Origin: Clostridiales bacterium
GTDB lineage: Bacteria > Bacillota > Clostridia > Christensenellales > Aristaeellaceae
Length of the DNA stretch: 7,184 bases
NCBI GenBank assembly: GCA_012514225.1
Contig: JAAZAQ010000330.1
Span: 1 to 7,184, forward strand
Direction of reading: 5' to 3'
The first letter of the stretch is position 1, and each line of letters begins with the position of its first letter. Made by a program: the position numbers and the translations under genes. The notes under the pieces are model-generated. The model ran no database searches. It worked only from the letters and a program-made list of their open reading frames with translations, and was not told the DNA's origin. Of this stretch, positions 1-7,184 are shown piece by piece.

Positions 1-2038
1 CCGCCCGGCACCGGCAGCCTGTGCACCATGGCGGACGGCGGCGTGCGCCGGTGAGCGCCGCCCAGGGGGAACAGGACGGTGGCCGCGCCGATGGTGCTGT
101 CGAAGCGCTCGACCAGCCCGCGCTGGGAGCAGACGTTGAGGTCGCCGGCCATCGCAAGGAGGGATTGCGCGAAGCCGGGCGCCGGCCGTTCCCGGCGGTA
201 GGCGGGCGGGGTGATCCGGACGGAAGCGTGCTTCCGGGCGCCGTGCCGGTCGATGAAGGCGCGGGACAGGTCGACGATGACCGCCCCCCGGTGCCGCATG
301 ACGAGGCGGGGGGATTGGGTGACGGCCGCCATCACGGTGGCCTCCAGGTTCTCCTCCCCGGCCAGCGCGATGAAGCGCTCCGCGTCCGCGGCAGCGCAGA
401 CCACCGCCATGCGCTCCTGGGACTCGCTGATGGCCAGCTCGGTGCCGCTGAGCCCCTCGTATTTGACCGGTACGCGGTCCAGGTCGATATCGAGCCCCGG
501 CGCCAGCTCCCCGATGGCCACGGACACCCCGCCGGCGCCAAAGTCGTTGCAGCGCTTGACCAGGGCGGTCGCCTCCGGGCGCAGGAACAGGCGCTGCAGC
601 TTGCGCTCCTCCGGCGCGTTCCCCTTCTGGACCTGGGCGGCGCCCGTCGCAACCGATTCCACGGTGTGGGACATGGAGGAGCCGGACGCCCCCCCGCAGC
701 CGTCCCGGCCCGTGCGGCCGCCCACCAGGATGACCGCGTCCCCCGGGGCGGGGCGCTCCCGGCGGATGTGACAGGCTTTCGCGGCGCCCAGCACCGCGCC
801 GCACTCCAGCCGCTTGGCGGCGTACCCCGGATGGTAAAACTCCTTGACGCACCCCGTCGCCACGCCGATCTGGTTGCCGTAGCTGGAAAAACCGGCGGCG
901 GCGCCCGTGGAAATGAGCCGCTGGGGAAGCTTGCCTGGCAGGGTCTCGGACAGGGGCGCGGTCGGGTCGGCGGAGCCGGTGACCCGCATCCCCGCGTATA
1001 CATAGGCGCGGGCGGACAAGGGGTCGCGGATGGCGCCGCCGATGCAGGTCGCCGCGCCGCCGAACGGCTCGATTTCCGTGGGATGGTTGTGGGTCTCGTT
1101 CTTGAAGAACACCACCCAGTCCTCGGGCCCCCGCGCGGTTTCGGCCCGCGCGCGGATGGCGCAGGCGTTGATTTCCTCGGACTCGTCCAGTTCGGGGAGC
1201 CTGCCCTGCCGCTTCAAGTACGCGCCCACGGCGGTCGCCAGGTCCATCAGGGTGACCGGCTTTTCCCCCCGCCCCAATTCCTTTCGTACGTCCAGGTATT
1301 GCTTGAGCGTGCCTGAAACCAGGGGGTCGTCGCAGGCGACGGCGTCGATTTCGGTCTGGAAGGTGGTGTGGCGGCAGTGGTCCGACCAGTAGGTGTCCAG
1401 CACCTTCATCTCCGTCAGGCTGGGGTCCCGCCCTTCCCGGGCGAAGTAGTCCACGCAGACCTGCAGGTCGTCCGCGCCCATGGACAGCGCGTGCGCTTTC
1501 AGGAAGGCATCCATCCCCCGCCCGTCCATCGCCCGGAACCCGGCGAGGATGGGCGGCGCCGGAGGTTGCGTAACCTGCGGCCGCAGCGTTTTGGGTTTTT
1601 CCAGGGAGGCTTCCCGCGCCTCGACGGGATTGATCAGGAAGCGCTTGACGTCCTCGAACGCCCCGTCGTCCAGGCTGCCTGAGAAAACATAGAGCCGGGC
1701 GGTGCGCACCAGCGGGCGCTCGCCCAGGGTGCGCATCTGGACGCACTGGGCGGCGGAGTCCGCCCGCTGGTCGAACTGGCCCGGGAGGTATTCCACGGCG
1801 AGCACCCGCTGGCCCGCCCGGAGCCTCAGGCTGCCGGACGCGCGGTCGACCGGCGGCTCAGAAAATACGGTAAGCGCCGCGTCATGGAACTCCTCCCGGT
1901 TCAGGCCTTCGACATCGTAGCGGTTGACGACGCGAAGCGACCGCAGGCCATCAAGCGGCAGGCTTTCCTTCAGGCTGCGCAGCAGCGATTGCGCCTCGTG
2001 GTCCAGCCCCCGCCGCTTCTCCACATACAGTCTCCGGA

Positions 2039-2042
<4 letters not shown>
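1..2042 (-). CDS. purL: Phosphoribosylformylglycinamidine synthase, large single-chain type, N-terminal half (partial at the left edge)
   Basis: PurL converts FGAR, glutamine and ATP to FGAM (step 4). About 680 codons are visible from ATG 2042 and read without a stop to the left edge; the family usually has about 1,250 residues, so the second half including any glutaminase domain is outside. Landmarks are LDTYWSDHCRHTTF (215-228), KNETHNHPTEIEPFGGAATC (314-333, nucleotide and metal-binding core), GGAIRDP (335-341), YAGMRVTGSADP (349-360), KEFYHPGYAAKRLECGAVLG (400-419), VGGRTGRDGCGGASGSS (440-456), RCNDFGAGGVSVAIGE (497-512) and SGTELAISESQERMAV (532-547). An N-terminal segment of about 170 residues precedes the catalytic domain. 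This is the single-polypeptide form seen in many Clostridia, not the small PurL that works with separate PurS and PurQ. The ATG overlaps the purD stop (ATGA) and has AAGGGGGAGG one base upstream. Near the left edge the frame reads STIGAATVLFPLGG and then MVHRLPVPG, still matching the family. Confidence 0.95.
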
Positions 2043-3304
<1,262 letters not shown>

Positions 3305-3310
3305 CCCCGT

Positions 3311-3315
3311 CCCTC
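3311..3315 (-). promoter_or_regulatory. Short ribosome binding site of purD
   Basis: GAGGG on the minus strand overlaps the TGA of the formyltransferase gene and lies 6 bases before the purD ATG. It is weaker than the sites of the two preceding genes, suggesting some reliance on ribosomes finishing the upstream gene. Confidence 0.5.
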
Positions 3316-4498
3316 AGTGGTGGAACAGCCTTAGCCCCGTGAAGGCCATGGCCATGCCCAGCCGGTCGCAGCAGTCGATGACCTCACCGTCCCGGACGGA
3401 GCCGCCCGGCTGGGCGACGTATTCCACCCCACTTTGCCAGGCGCGCAGGACGCTGTCCTCAAAGGGGAAGAAGGCGTCGCTGCCCATGCTGACGCCGCCA
3501 AAATCCTTCAGCCAGCGCTCCTTCTCCGCCCCCTCCAGGTAGTCCGGCTCCCGCGTGAACAGGCCCTGCCAGCGGCCGCCCCCGAAGGCCGCCCGGGCGT
3601 CCTCCCCCAGGAAAGCGTCCACCGCGTTGTCCCTGTCGGGGCGCCGGAGGCCCGGCAGGAAGGGCAGCGCCAACACCTTTTCATGCTGGCGCAGGCGCCA
3701 GCGGTCCGCCTTGTCGCAGGCGAGGCGGACACAGGCCACCCGGGACTGCTGCCCCGCGCCCACGCCGATTGCCTGGCCGTCCACAGCCAGGCATACGGAG
3801 TTGCTCTGGGTGTACTTCAGGGCGGCCAGGCTCACCAGCAAATCGCGCCGCGCGCCCTCGGGCAGCGCCTTTCTTTTCGTCACCAGGTTCCCGAGCAGCG
3901 CGCCCGACACCTGCGCGCCGTTATGGCGCTGCTCGAAGGCGATGCCGAAGATTTCGCGGATTTCCGTTTCCGGCGGCCGGTAATCCCGGTCCATCCGGAT
4001 GATGCAGTAGGCGCCCCCGCGCTTTTGTTTCAGGACGGCCAGCGCCTCCGGATCATAGCCCGGGGCGGCGATGCCGTCCGACACCTCGCGGGCGATCAGC
4101 CTCGCGCACGCGAGGTCGCAGGGCTCGCTCAGGATGATAAAGTCGCCGAAGGAGGCCAGGCGGTCCGCGCCGCGGGCGCGGGCGTAGGCGCAGGCGATCG
4201 GGCTGTCGTCCAGGCCGTCGACGCCGTCGGCGAAGAGCGCCTGCTTCAGTTTCCCGCCCATCGGCAGGCCCAGGGCGGCGCCGGCCGGGCTGACATGCTT
4301 GAAGGAGGTGGCCGCGGCCAGGCCCGTCGCGTCCCGGAGCGCCAGGACCAGCTGCCATCCGTTCAAGGCGTCCATGAAGTTGATGTAGCCCGGATTCCCG
4401 TTGAGCACCTCGAAGGGCAGGATTCCCCCATCCCGCCGGTACAGCCGGGCGGGCTTCTGGTTGGGGTTGCAGCCGTACTTGAGCGGCAGCTCCGTCAT
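3314..4498 (-). CDS. purH: Stand-alone AICAR formyltransferase (PurH formyltransferase domain only)
   Basis: This protein formylates AICAR with 10-formyltetrahydrofolate to give FAICAR (step 9). It has 394 residues, against about 510-530 for bifunctional PurH, and lacks the N-terminal MGS-like IMP cyclohydrolase domain. It begins directly with LPLKYGCNPNQKPARLY (4-20), the usual opening of the AICARFT domain. Other landmarks are LNGNPGYINFMDALNGWQLV (32-51), TSFKHVSPAGAALG (64-77, containing the catalytic Lys-His pair at 67-68), LKYTQSNSVCLA (227-238), GVGAGQQSRV (245-254), SDAFFPFEDSV (340-350) and the terminal AFTGLRLFHH (385-394). The start ATG 4498 follows AAGGAGA with a 5-base spacer, and the upstream gene's stop lies only 12 bases away, so no missing N-terminal domain is hidden in frame. 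The missing activity is supplied by the PurO-type gene immediately upstream. Identity is very secure; it is a natural stand-alone form, not a truncated pseudogene. Confidence 0.96.
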   Translation of the reverse strand: MTELPLKYGCNPNQKPARLYRRDGGILPFEVLNGNPGYINFMDALNGWQLVLALRDATGLAAATSFKHVSPAGAALGLPMGGKLKQALFADGVDGLDDSPIACAYARARGADRLASFGDFIILSEPCDLACARLIAREVSDGIAAPGYDPEALAVLKQKRGGAYCIIRMDRDYRPPETEIREIFGIAFEQRHNGAQVSGALLGNLVTKRKALPEGARRDLLVSLAALKYTQSNSVCLAVDGQAIGVGAGQQSRVACVRLACDKADRWRLRQHEKVLALPFLPGLRRPDRDNAVDAFLGEDARAAFGGGRWQGLFTREPDYLEGAEKERWLKDFGGVSMGSDAFFPFEDSVLRAWQSGVEYVAQPGGSVRDGEVIDCCDRLGMAMAFTGLRLFHH

Positions 4499-4503
4499 GG
4501 CGT

Positions 4504-4510
4504 TCTCCTT
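4504..4510 (-). promoter_or_regulatory. Ribosome binding site of the AICAR formyltransferase gene
   Basis: The 12-base gap between the cyclohydrolase stop and the formyltransferase ATG consists of AAGGAGA plus a 5-base spacer on the minus strand. The spacer therefore holds nothing but the ribosome binding site, and no promoter or terminator fits here. Confidence 0.65.
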
Positions 4511-5230
4511 TCAGGCAGGGTGCCGGTTCCTGAGGTAAAACCGCGATTCGCCGGACGCGAGGTCCACCGCGCGCACGCAGAGCGCGACCCGGTTGTCCGC
4601 GTTGAGGCTGTTCCAGATTTCGTCCGCGAAGGCACCGGCGTCCCGGGGGATGGAGACGGGCAGCGGCTCCCCCAGAAAGGCGGGCAGCGGGTTGCCGTCG
4701 CCCCGGTAGGTGTGCAGGAAGCGGCCCCGGCCGGGGATGCCGGGGTACGTGAAATACAGCCGGTCGCAGGCCGTGCCCGCGGCGTCGGCGGCGCGCAGGA
4801 GGGACATCCGGACGAGACACCCGCCATGAAGGGGCGTCAGCATGGCGCTGATGCGCGGGGTGAAGTGCGGGGCGTCCGGCTCGAAGGTCCGGCTTTCCAG
4901 CGCCTGCTGGAAGGTTCCGCCCGCCTGCAGGGCCGACAGGACAGTGTCGGTCTGGTCGCCGTTGGTGAGGATAAGGCTGCCGCCAAACGCGGCGGACGGG
5001 CGGTAGAGGATGAGGGCGGGGTCCCCGGCCTCCTCCCCCCGGTGCAGGCGGATGCGCAGCTCGTCCCCTTCCAGGGCAAAGACCCGGTTGCGCGAGTTTT
5101 CGCTGCGCCCCATGATAAAGTAGGCCAGCACCGCCTGCCGCCCGTCCGGGCACAGGCCCATCGCGATGCCGCGCCCCGGGTAGGGGTTTTCCCGCAGCAG
5201 CCGGGGCAGCTCAAAGGGCATTCCGGGCAT
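4511..5230 (-). CDS. purO: Stand-alone IMP cyclohydrolase, PurO type
   Basis: This 239-residue protein belongs to the IMP cyclohydrolase family typified by archaeal PurO (Pfam IMP_cyclohyd), which closes FAICAR to IMP in the last step of the pathway. It is unrelated to the MGS-like cyclohydrolase domain of ordinary bacterial PurH. I recognise it from NPYPGRGI (15-22), GRSENSRNRVF (41-51), LTNGDQTDT (88-96), FEPDAPHFTPRIS (116-128) and GRGRFLHTYRGDGNPLPAF (167-185). It is somewhat longer than archaeal PurO (about 200 residues). No signal peptide or membrane segment is visible, so it should be cytoplasmic. The start ATG 5230 follows a perfect AAGGAGG with a 9-base spacer; an in-frame ATG at 5221 is a weaker alternative. 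It overlaps purN by 20 bases and is followed after 12 bases by the AICAR formyltransferase, which makes its substrate. That context strongly supports the assignment. The symbol purO is borrowed from archaea; many annotations give only the product name. Confidence 0.9.
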   Translation of the reverse strand: MPGMPFELPRLLRENPYPGRGIAMGLCPDGRQAVLAYFIMGRSENSRNRVFALEGDELRIRLHRGEEAGDPALILYRPSAAFGGSLILTNGDQTDTVLSALQAGGTFQQALESRTFEPDAPHFTPRISAMLTPLHGGCLVRMSLLRAADAAGTACDRLYFTYPGIPGRGRFLHTYRGDGNPLPAFLGEPLPVSIPRDAGAFADEIWNSLNADNRVALCVRAVDLASGESRFYLRNRHPA

Positions 5231-5849
5231 GTCCGCATCCCTCCTTCAGCAGTTTTTTGCACAGGGTTTCGCAGGCCCTGGGCAGCAGCACCCACTCCGC
5301 CCGCTCCATCACCCTTTTTTGCAGGCTCTGGGGGGTGTCCCCCCTGCGCACGCGGACGGCCTTTTGCAGCAGGATGGGGCCGCCATCGGGCACTTCGTCG
5401 ACCAGGTGCACCGTGGCGCCGGTCACCCTGACCCCGCGGGCCAGCGCCGCCTCGTGCACGCGCAAGCCGTAATAGCCCTTCCCGCAGAACGCCGGAACCA
5501 GGGAAGGGTGCACGTTGACCAGCCGCCCCCGGAAAGCCCCGATGAAGGCGGCGCCCAGCAGGGTCAGGAAGCCCGCCAGCACGACCAGGCCGACGCCGCG
5601 GCTGTCCAACAGCGCGGCCAGCCTTTTCTCCCATTCCGCCTGGCTCTGGCCGCGGCGCGACAGGCAGCGCGCCTCCACGCCCGCATTCCGGGCGCGTTCC
5701 AGGGCATAGGCCCCTTCCCGGTCGCTGACGACAAGCGCGACGCGCCCGGAGCGAAGGGCTCCCGAGGCCTGCGCGTCCAGCAGCGCCTGCAGGTTGGTGC
5801 CCCCGCCGGAGACCAGCACCGCGATGTCCACGCGCGCATCGCTCAGCAC
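5211..5849 (-). CDS. purN: Phosphoribosylglycinamide formyltransferase, folate-dependent (GAR transformylase)
   Basis: PurN transfers the formyl group of 10-formyltetrahydrofolate to GAR, giving FGAR (step 3). The predicted 212-residue protein shows the Rossmann-like start DIAVLVSGGGTNLQ (8-21), VVLAGFLTLL (89-98), the catalytic region NVHPSLVPAF (112-121; N112 and H114 match the catalytic Asn and His of E. coli PurN) and TGATVHLVDEVPDGGPI (143-159; D155 matches the catalytic Asp). The CGKGYYGLRVHEAAL segment (122-136) replaces the PGLHTH-type loop of the E. coli protein and is a form I associate with clostridial PurN. The start used is GTG 5849-5847, overlapping the purM stop by 7 bases, with AAGGGG 7 bases upstream. 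A second GTG at 5831 would give MDIAVLVSGGG, closer to typical PurN N-termini but with no clear ribosome binding site. The gene ends 20 bases inside the next gene. Function is secure; the exact start is not. Confidence 0.95.
   Translation of the reverse strand: MLSDARVDIAVLVSGGGTNLQALLDAQASGALRSGRVALVVSDREGAYALERARNAGVEARCLSRRGQSQAEWEKRLAALLDSRGVGLVVLAGFLTLLGAAFIGAFRGRLVNVHPSLVPAFCGKGYYGLRVHEAALARGVRVTGATVHLVDEVPDGGPILLQKAVRVRRGDTPQSLQKRVMERAEWVLLPRACETLCKKLLKEGCGHARNAL
5240..5246 (-). promoter_or_regulatory. Perfect Shine-Dalgarno of the IMP cyclohydrolase gene
   Basis: The minus strand reads AAGGAGG followed by a 9-base spacer and ATG at 5230, inside the purN reading frame. This is the strongest ribosome binding site in the window. 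It suggests the gene is translated at its own rate rather than only by coupling to purN, and it supports the 5230 start. Confidence 0.7.
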
Positions 5850-6880
5850 AGCCGCACCCCTTCGCCGCCCCTCGTAACCTCGCCGATGAGGACGGCCTGC
5901 TCGCCCATGCCCCGGAGCGCCCGGAGCGCCTTGTCCGCGTCATCCCGGTGCACCGCGCACACCAGGCCGACGCCCATGTTGAAGGTGGAGTACATCTCCT
6001 TTTCCGGGATGTCCCCCGCCCGCGCCACCAGCCCGAAAATGGCGGGAACCCCGAAGCTGCCGCGCTCCACGCGGGCCTCCAGCCCGTCCGGGAGGATGCG
6101 CGGGATGTTCTCGTAAAACCCGCCGCCCGTGATGTGGGCGATTCCGTGCACGCGCGCCGCGTCCATCAGGGCCAGGGCGGGCTTGACGTAAATCCGGGTC
6201 GGCGCGAGCAGCGCCTCCCCGAGCCCCCGCCCGCCCAGCTCTTTGCGGGGCGACAGCAGGTCGGCCCGCTCCACGCCCAGCGCCTTGCGCGCCAGCGAAA
6301 AGCCGTTGGAATGAAGGCCGGAGGAGGGCAGCCCGATGAGCGCGTCCCCCGCCCGGACGGCGTCCCGGCGCGGCATCCTGTCTTCGTCGGCCAGGCCGAC
6401 CGCGAAGCCCGCGATGTCATACTCGCCCTCGGCATAAAACCCCGGCATCTCGGCGGTTTCCCCGCCGATCAGGGCGCAGCCGGCTTGCACGCAGCCCTCC
6501 GCCACGCCCGACACGATGGACGCCACCTTTTCCGGCACGTTCCGGCCCAGGGCCAGGTAGTCCAGGAAGAAGAGGGGCTTTGCGCCGCAGCAGACGACGT
6601 CGTTGACGCACATGGCGACGCAGTCGATGCCGATGGTGTCGTGCCGGTCGAGCAGGAAGGCGAGCCTGAGCTTGGTGCCCACCCCGTCGGTCCCGCTGAC
6701 CAGGACCGGCTTTTTGATGCCGGACAGGTCGGGGGCGAAGAGGCCCCCGAAGCCGCCCAGCGCGGACAGGACGCCGGGAATCCGGGTGCGCTCGACGCTC
6801 GAGCGCATCAGTTCCACCGCGCGGTAGCCCGCGTTGATATCCACACCCGCCTCCGCGTAGCGCCGGCTGTCGCTCTTCAT
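5843..6880 (-). CDS. purM: Phosphoribosylformylglycinamidine cyclo-ligase (AIR synthetase)
   Basis: This 345-residue cytoplasmic enzyme closes the imidazole ring, converting FGAM and ATP to aminoimidazole ribonucleotide (step 5). Its length is normal for PurM. Recognisable blocks in order are YAEAGVDINAG (8-18), VSGTDGVGTKL (61-71), DCVAMCVNDVVCCGAKPLFFLDY (86-108, the PurM/PurL-superfamily core with the AMCVND motif), GGETAEMPGFY (139-149), LPSSGLHSNGFSL (184-196), HITGGGFYENIPRILP (249-264) and FNMGVG (300-305). The start chosen is ATG 6880-6878, because the protein then begins MKSDSRRYAEAG as family members do and GGGGGAG lies 5 bases upstream. The frame stays open upstream to 6970, but that part lies over purF and has no PurM similarity. 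The ATG overlaps the purF TGA, indicating translational coupling. The 3' end overlaps the purN start by 7 bases. No lesion or missing motif was seen. Confidence 0.97.
   Translation of the reverse strand: MKSDSRRYAEAGVDINAGYRAVELMRSSVERTRIPGVLSALGGFGGLFAPDLSGIKKPVLVSGTDGVGTKLRLAFLLDRHDTIGIDCVAMCVNDVVCCGAKPLFFLDYLALGRNVPEKVASIVSGVAEGCVQAGCALIGGETAEMPGFYAEGEYDIAGFAVGLADEDRMPRRDAVRAGDALIGLPSSGLHSNGFSLARKALGVERADLLSPRKELGGRGLGEALLAPTRIYVKPALALMDAARVHGIAHITGGGFYENIPRILPDGLEARVERGSFGVPAIFGLVARAGDIPEKEMYSTFNMGVGLVCAVHRDDADKALRALRGMGEQAVLIGEVTRGGEGVRLC
5857..5862 (-). promoter_or_regulatory. Probable ribosome binding site of purN
   Basis: AAGGGG on the minus strand lies 7 bases before the GTG at 5849, inside the purM coding end. 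It is the only purine-rich element near either candidate purN GTG start, so it favours the upstream one. It is a moderate match to the anti-Shine-Dalgarno sequence. Confidence 0.45.
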
Positions 6881-7184
6881 ACCGTCTCCCCCACGCGGAC
6901 GAGGCGCTTGAAGTAGCGCTCCCGCTCGCTGGCTTCCGGCGCCCGGGTGGGGTACCGGCCGTTGAAGCATGCCAGGCAGAAGTCCGTGGGCGGGATGGGC
7001 GCGGCGATGCGCGAAACGGCCTCCAGGCTGAGGTAACCCAGGCTGTCCGCGCAGAATAGCGCCAGCATTTCCGGCACGCCGAGCTTGCAGGCGATCAGGC
7101 TGTCGCGGGACTTGATGTCCGTCCCGTAGTAGCAGGGGTGCAGAAAGGGCGGGGAGGTGATGCGCAGGTGCACCTCCCGGGCGC
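6877..7184 (-). CDS. purF: Amidophosphoribosyltransferase, C-terminal fragment (partial at the right edge)
   Basis: This is the last 101 residues of glutamine phosphoribosylpyrophosphate amidotransferase, the cytoplasmic enzyme that makes phosphoribosylamine from PRPP and glutamine (first committed purine step). The reading frame enters from the right edge, so the glutaminase domain and most of the phosphoribosyltransferase domain are outside the window. The visible part starts AREVHLRITSPP, a conserved PurF stretch, followed by HPCYYGTD (fragment residues 15-22) and FCLACFNGRYPT (68-79). In the Bacillus subtilis enzyme the equivalent CxxC cysteines, plus two upstream, bind a structural 4Fe-4S cluster. 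Here C69 and C72 match that pair, and C17 of HPC is a likely third ligand. The gene ends at TGA 6879-6877, overlapping the purM ATG in an ATGA. Fragment identity is secure; full length cannot be judged. A GTG at 7173 is an internal valine, not a start. Confidence 0.93.
   Translation of the reverse strand, partial: AREVHLRITSPPFLHPCYYGTDIKSRDSLIACKLGVPEMLALFCADSLGYLSLEAVSRIAAPIPPTDFCLACFNGRYPTRAPEASERERYFKRLVRVGETV
6886..6892 (-). promoter_or_regulatory. Ribosome binding site deciding the purM start
   Basis: Read on the minus strand, GGGGGAG is followed by a 5-base spacer and the ATG at 6880. It lies inside the last codons of purF. It supports the 345-residue PurM over a longer form starting near 6970. 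Confidence 0.6.

Noticed and set aside
21..1316. Plus-strand open frame of 431 codons
   Set aside because: It is codon-aligned antisense to purL, whose minus-strand frame carries continuous conserved PurL motifs. The plus-strand product is low-complexity shadow sequence.
3305..3313. Possible internal promoter or terminator between the formyltransferase gene and purD
   Set aside because: The gap is only 9 bases and is accounted for by spacing from the ribosome binding site. No hairpin with a T-run or promoter-like AT-rich box is visible here or at the other junctions.
3314..4498. Lone formyltransferase domain as a truncated bifunctional purH pseudogene
   Set aside because: The protein starts and ends at natural family boundaries, keeps its catalytic Lys-His, has its own ribosome binding site, and sits next to a gene supplying the missing cyclohydrolase step.
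3434..5431. Very long plus-strand open frame (665 codons)
   Set aside because: It runs antisense through the formyltransferase and cyclohydrolase genes in the exactly complementary codon register and into purN. Its translation is rich in Gly, Ala, Arg and Pro, matches no family I know, and is explained by the lack of TTA, CTA and TCA codons in the real genes.
5843..6970. Longer PurM form starting near 6970
   Set aside because: The extra 30 residues overlap the purF coding end in another frame, lack PurM similarity and have no supporting start context. ATG 6880 has a ribosome binding site and gives the family N-terminus.

Overview
The window is a single stretch of de novo purine (IMP) biosynthesis operon. 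All genes lie on the minus strand, so transcription runs from the right edge to the left edge. In transcription order it holds: the C-terminal end of purF (6877-7184, cut by the right edge), purM (5843-6880), purN (5211-5849), a stand-alone PurO-type IMP cyclohydrolase (4511-5230), a stand-alone AICAR formyltransferase (purH C-terminal domain only, 3314-4498), purD (2039-3304) and the N-terminal half of a large single-chain purL (1-2042, cut by the left edge).

The organism is most likely a high-G+C member of the Clostridia (Bacillota). The reasons are: base composition is very G+C-rich by eye; PurF carries the Bacillus-type iron-sulfur CxxC motif; PurL, PurN and the PurO/AICARFT pair resemble clostridial versions; and Shine-Dalgarno sequences are strong (AAGGAGG, AAGGAGA). 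This placement is inference from protein flavour, without a search.

The genes are packed with almost no spacers. purF/purM and purD/purL overlap by ATGA, purM/purN by 7 bases and purN/purO by 20 bases. purO/purH and purH/purD are separated by 12 and 9 bases. All six visible stop codons are TGA. No promoter, terminator, riboswitch, tRNA, repeat or mobile element is visible, and there is no gene-free stretch over 300 bases. Any operon promoter or purine-responsive leader should lie beyond the right edge.

Together the products cover steps 1 (PurF), 2 (PurD), 3 (PurN), 4 (PurL), 5 (PurM), 9 (AICARFT) and 10 (IMP cyclohydrolase) of PRPP-to-IMP synthesis. PurE/PurK, PurC and PurB are not in the window. 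The most distinctive point is that the usual bifunctional PurH is replaced by two adjacent genes: an archaeal-type PurO cyclohydrolase and a folate-dependent formyltransferase domain protein. This is a conserved housekeeping locus, and I see no evidence of an undescribed system in it.
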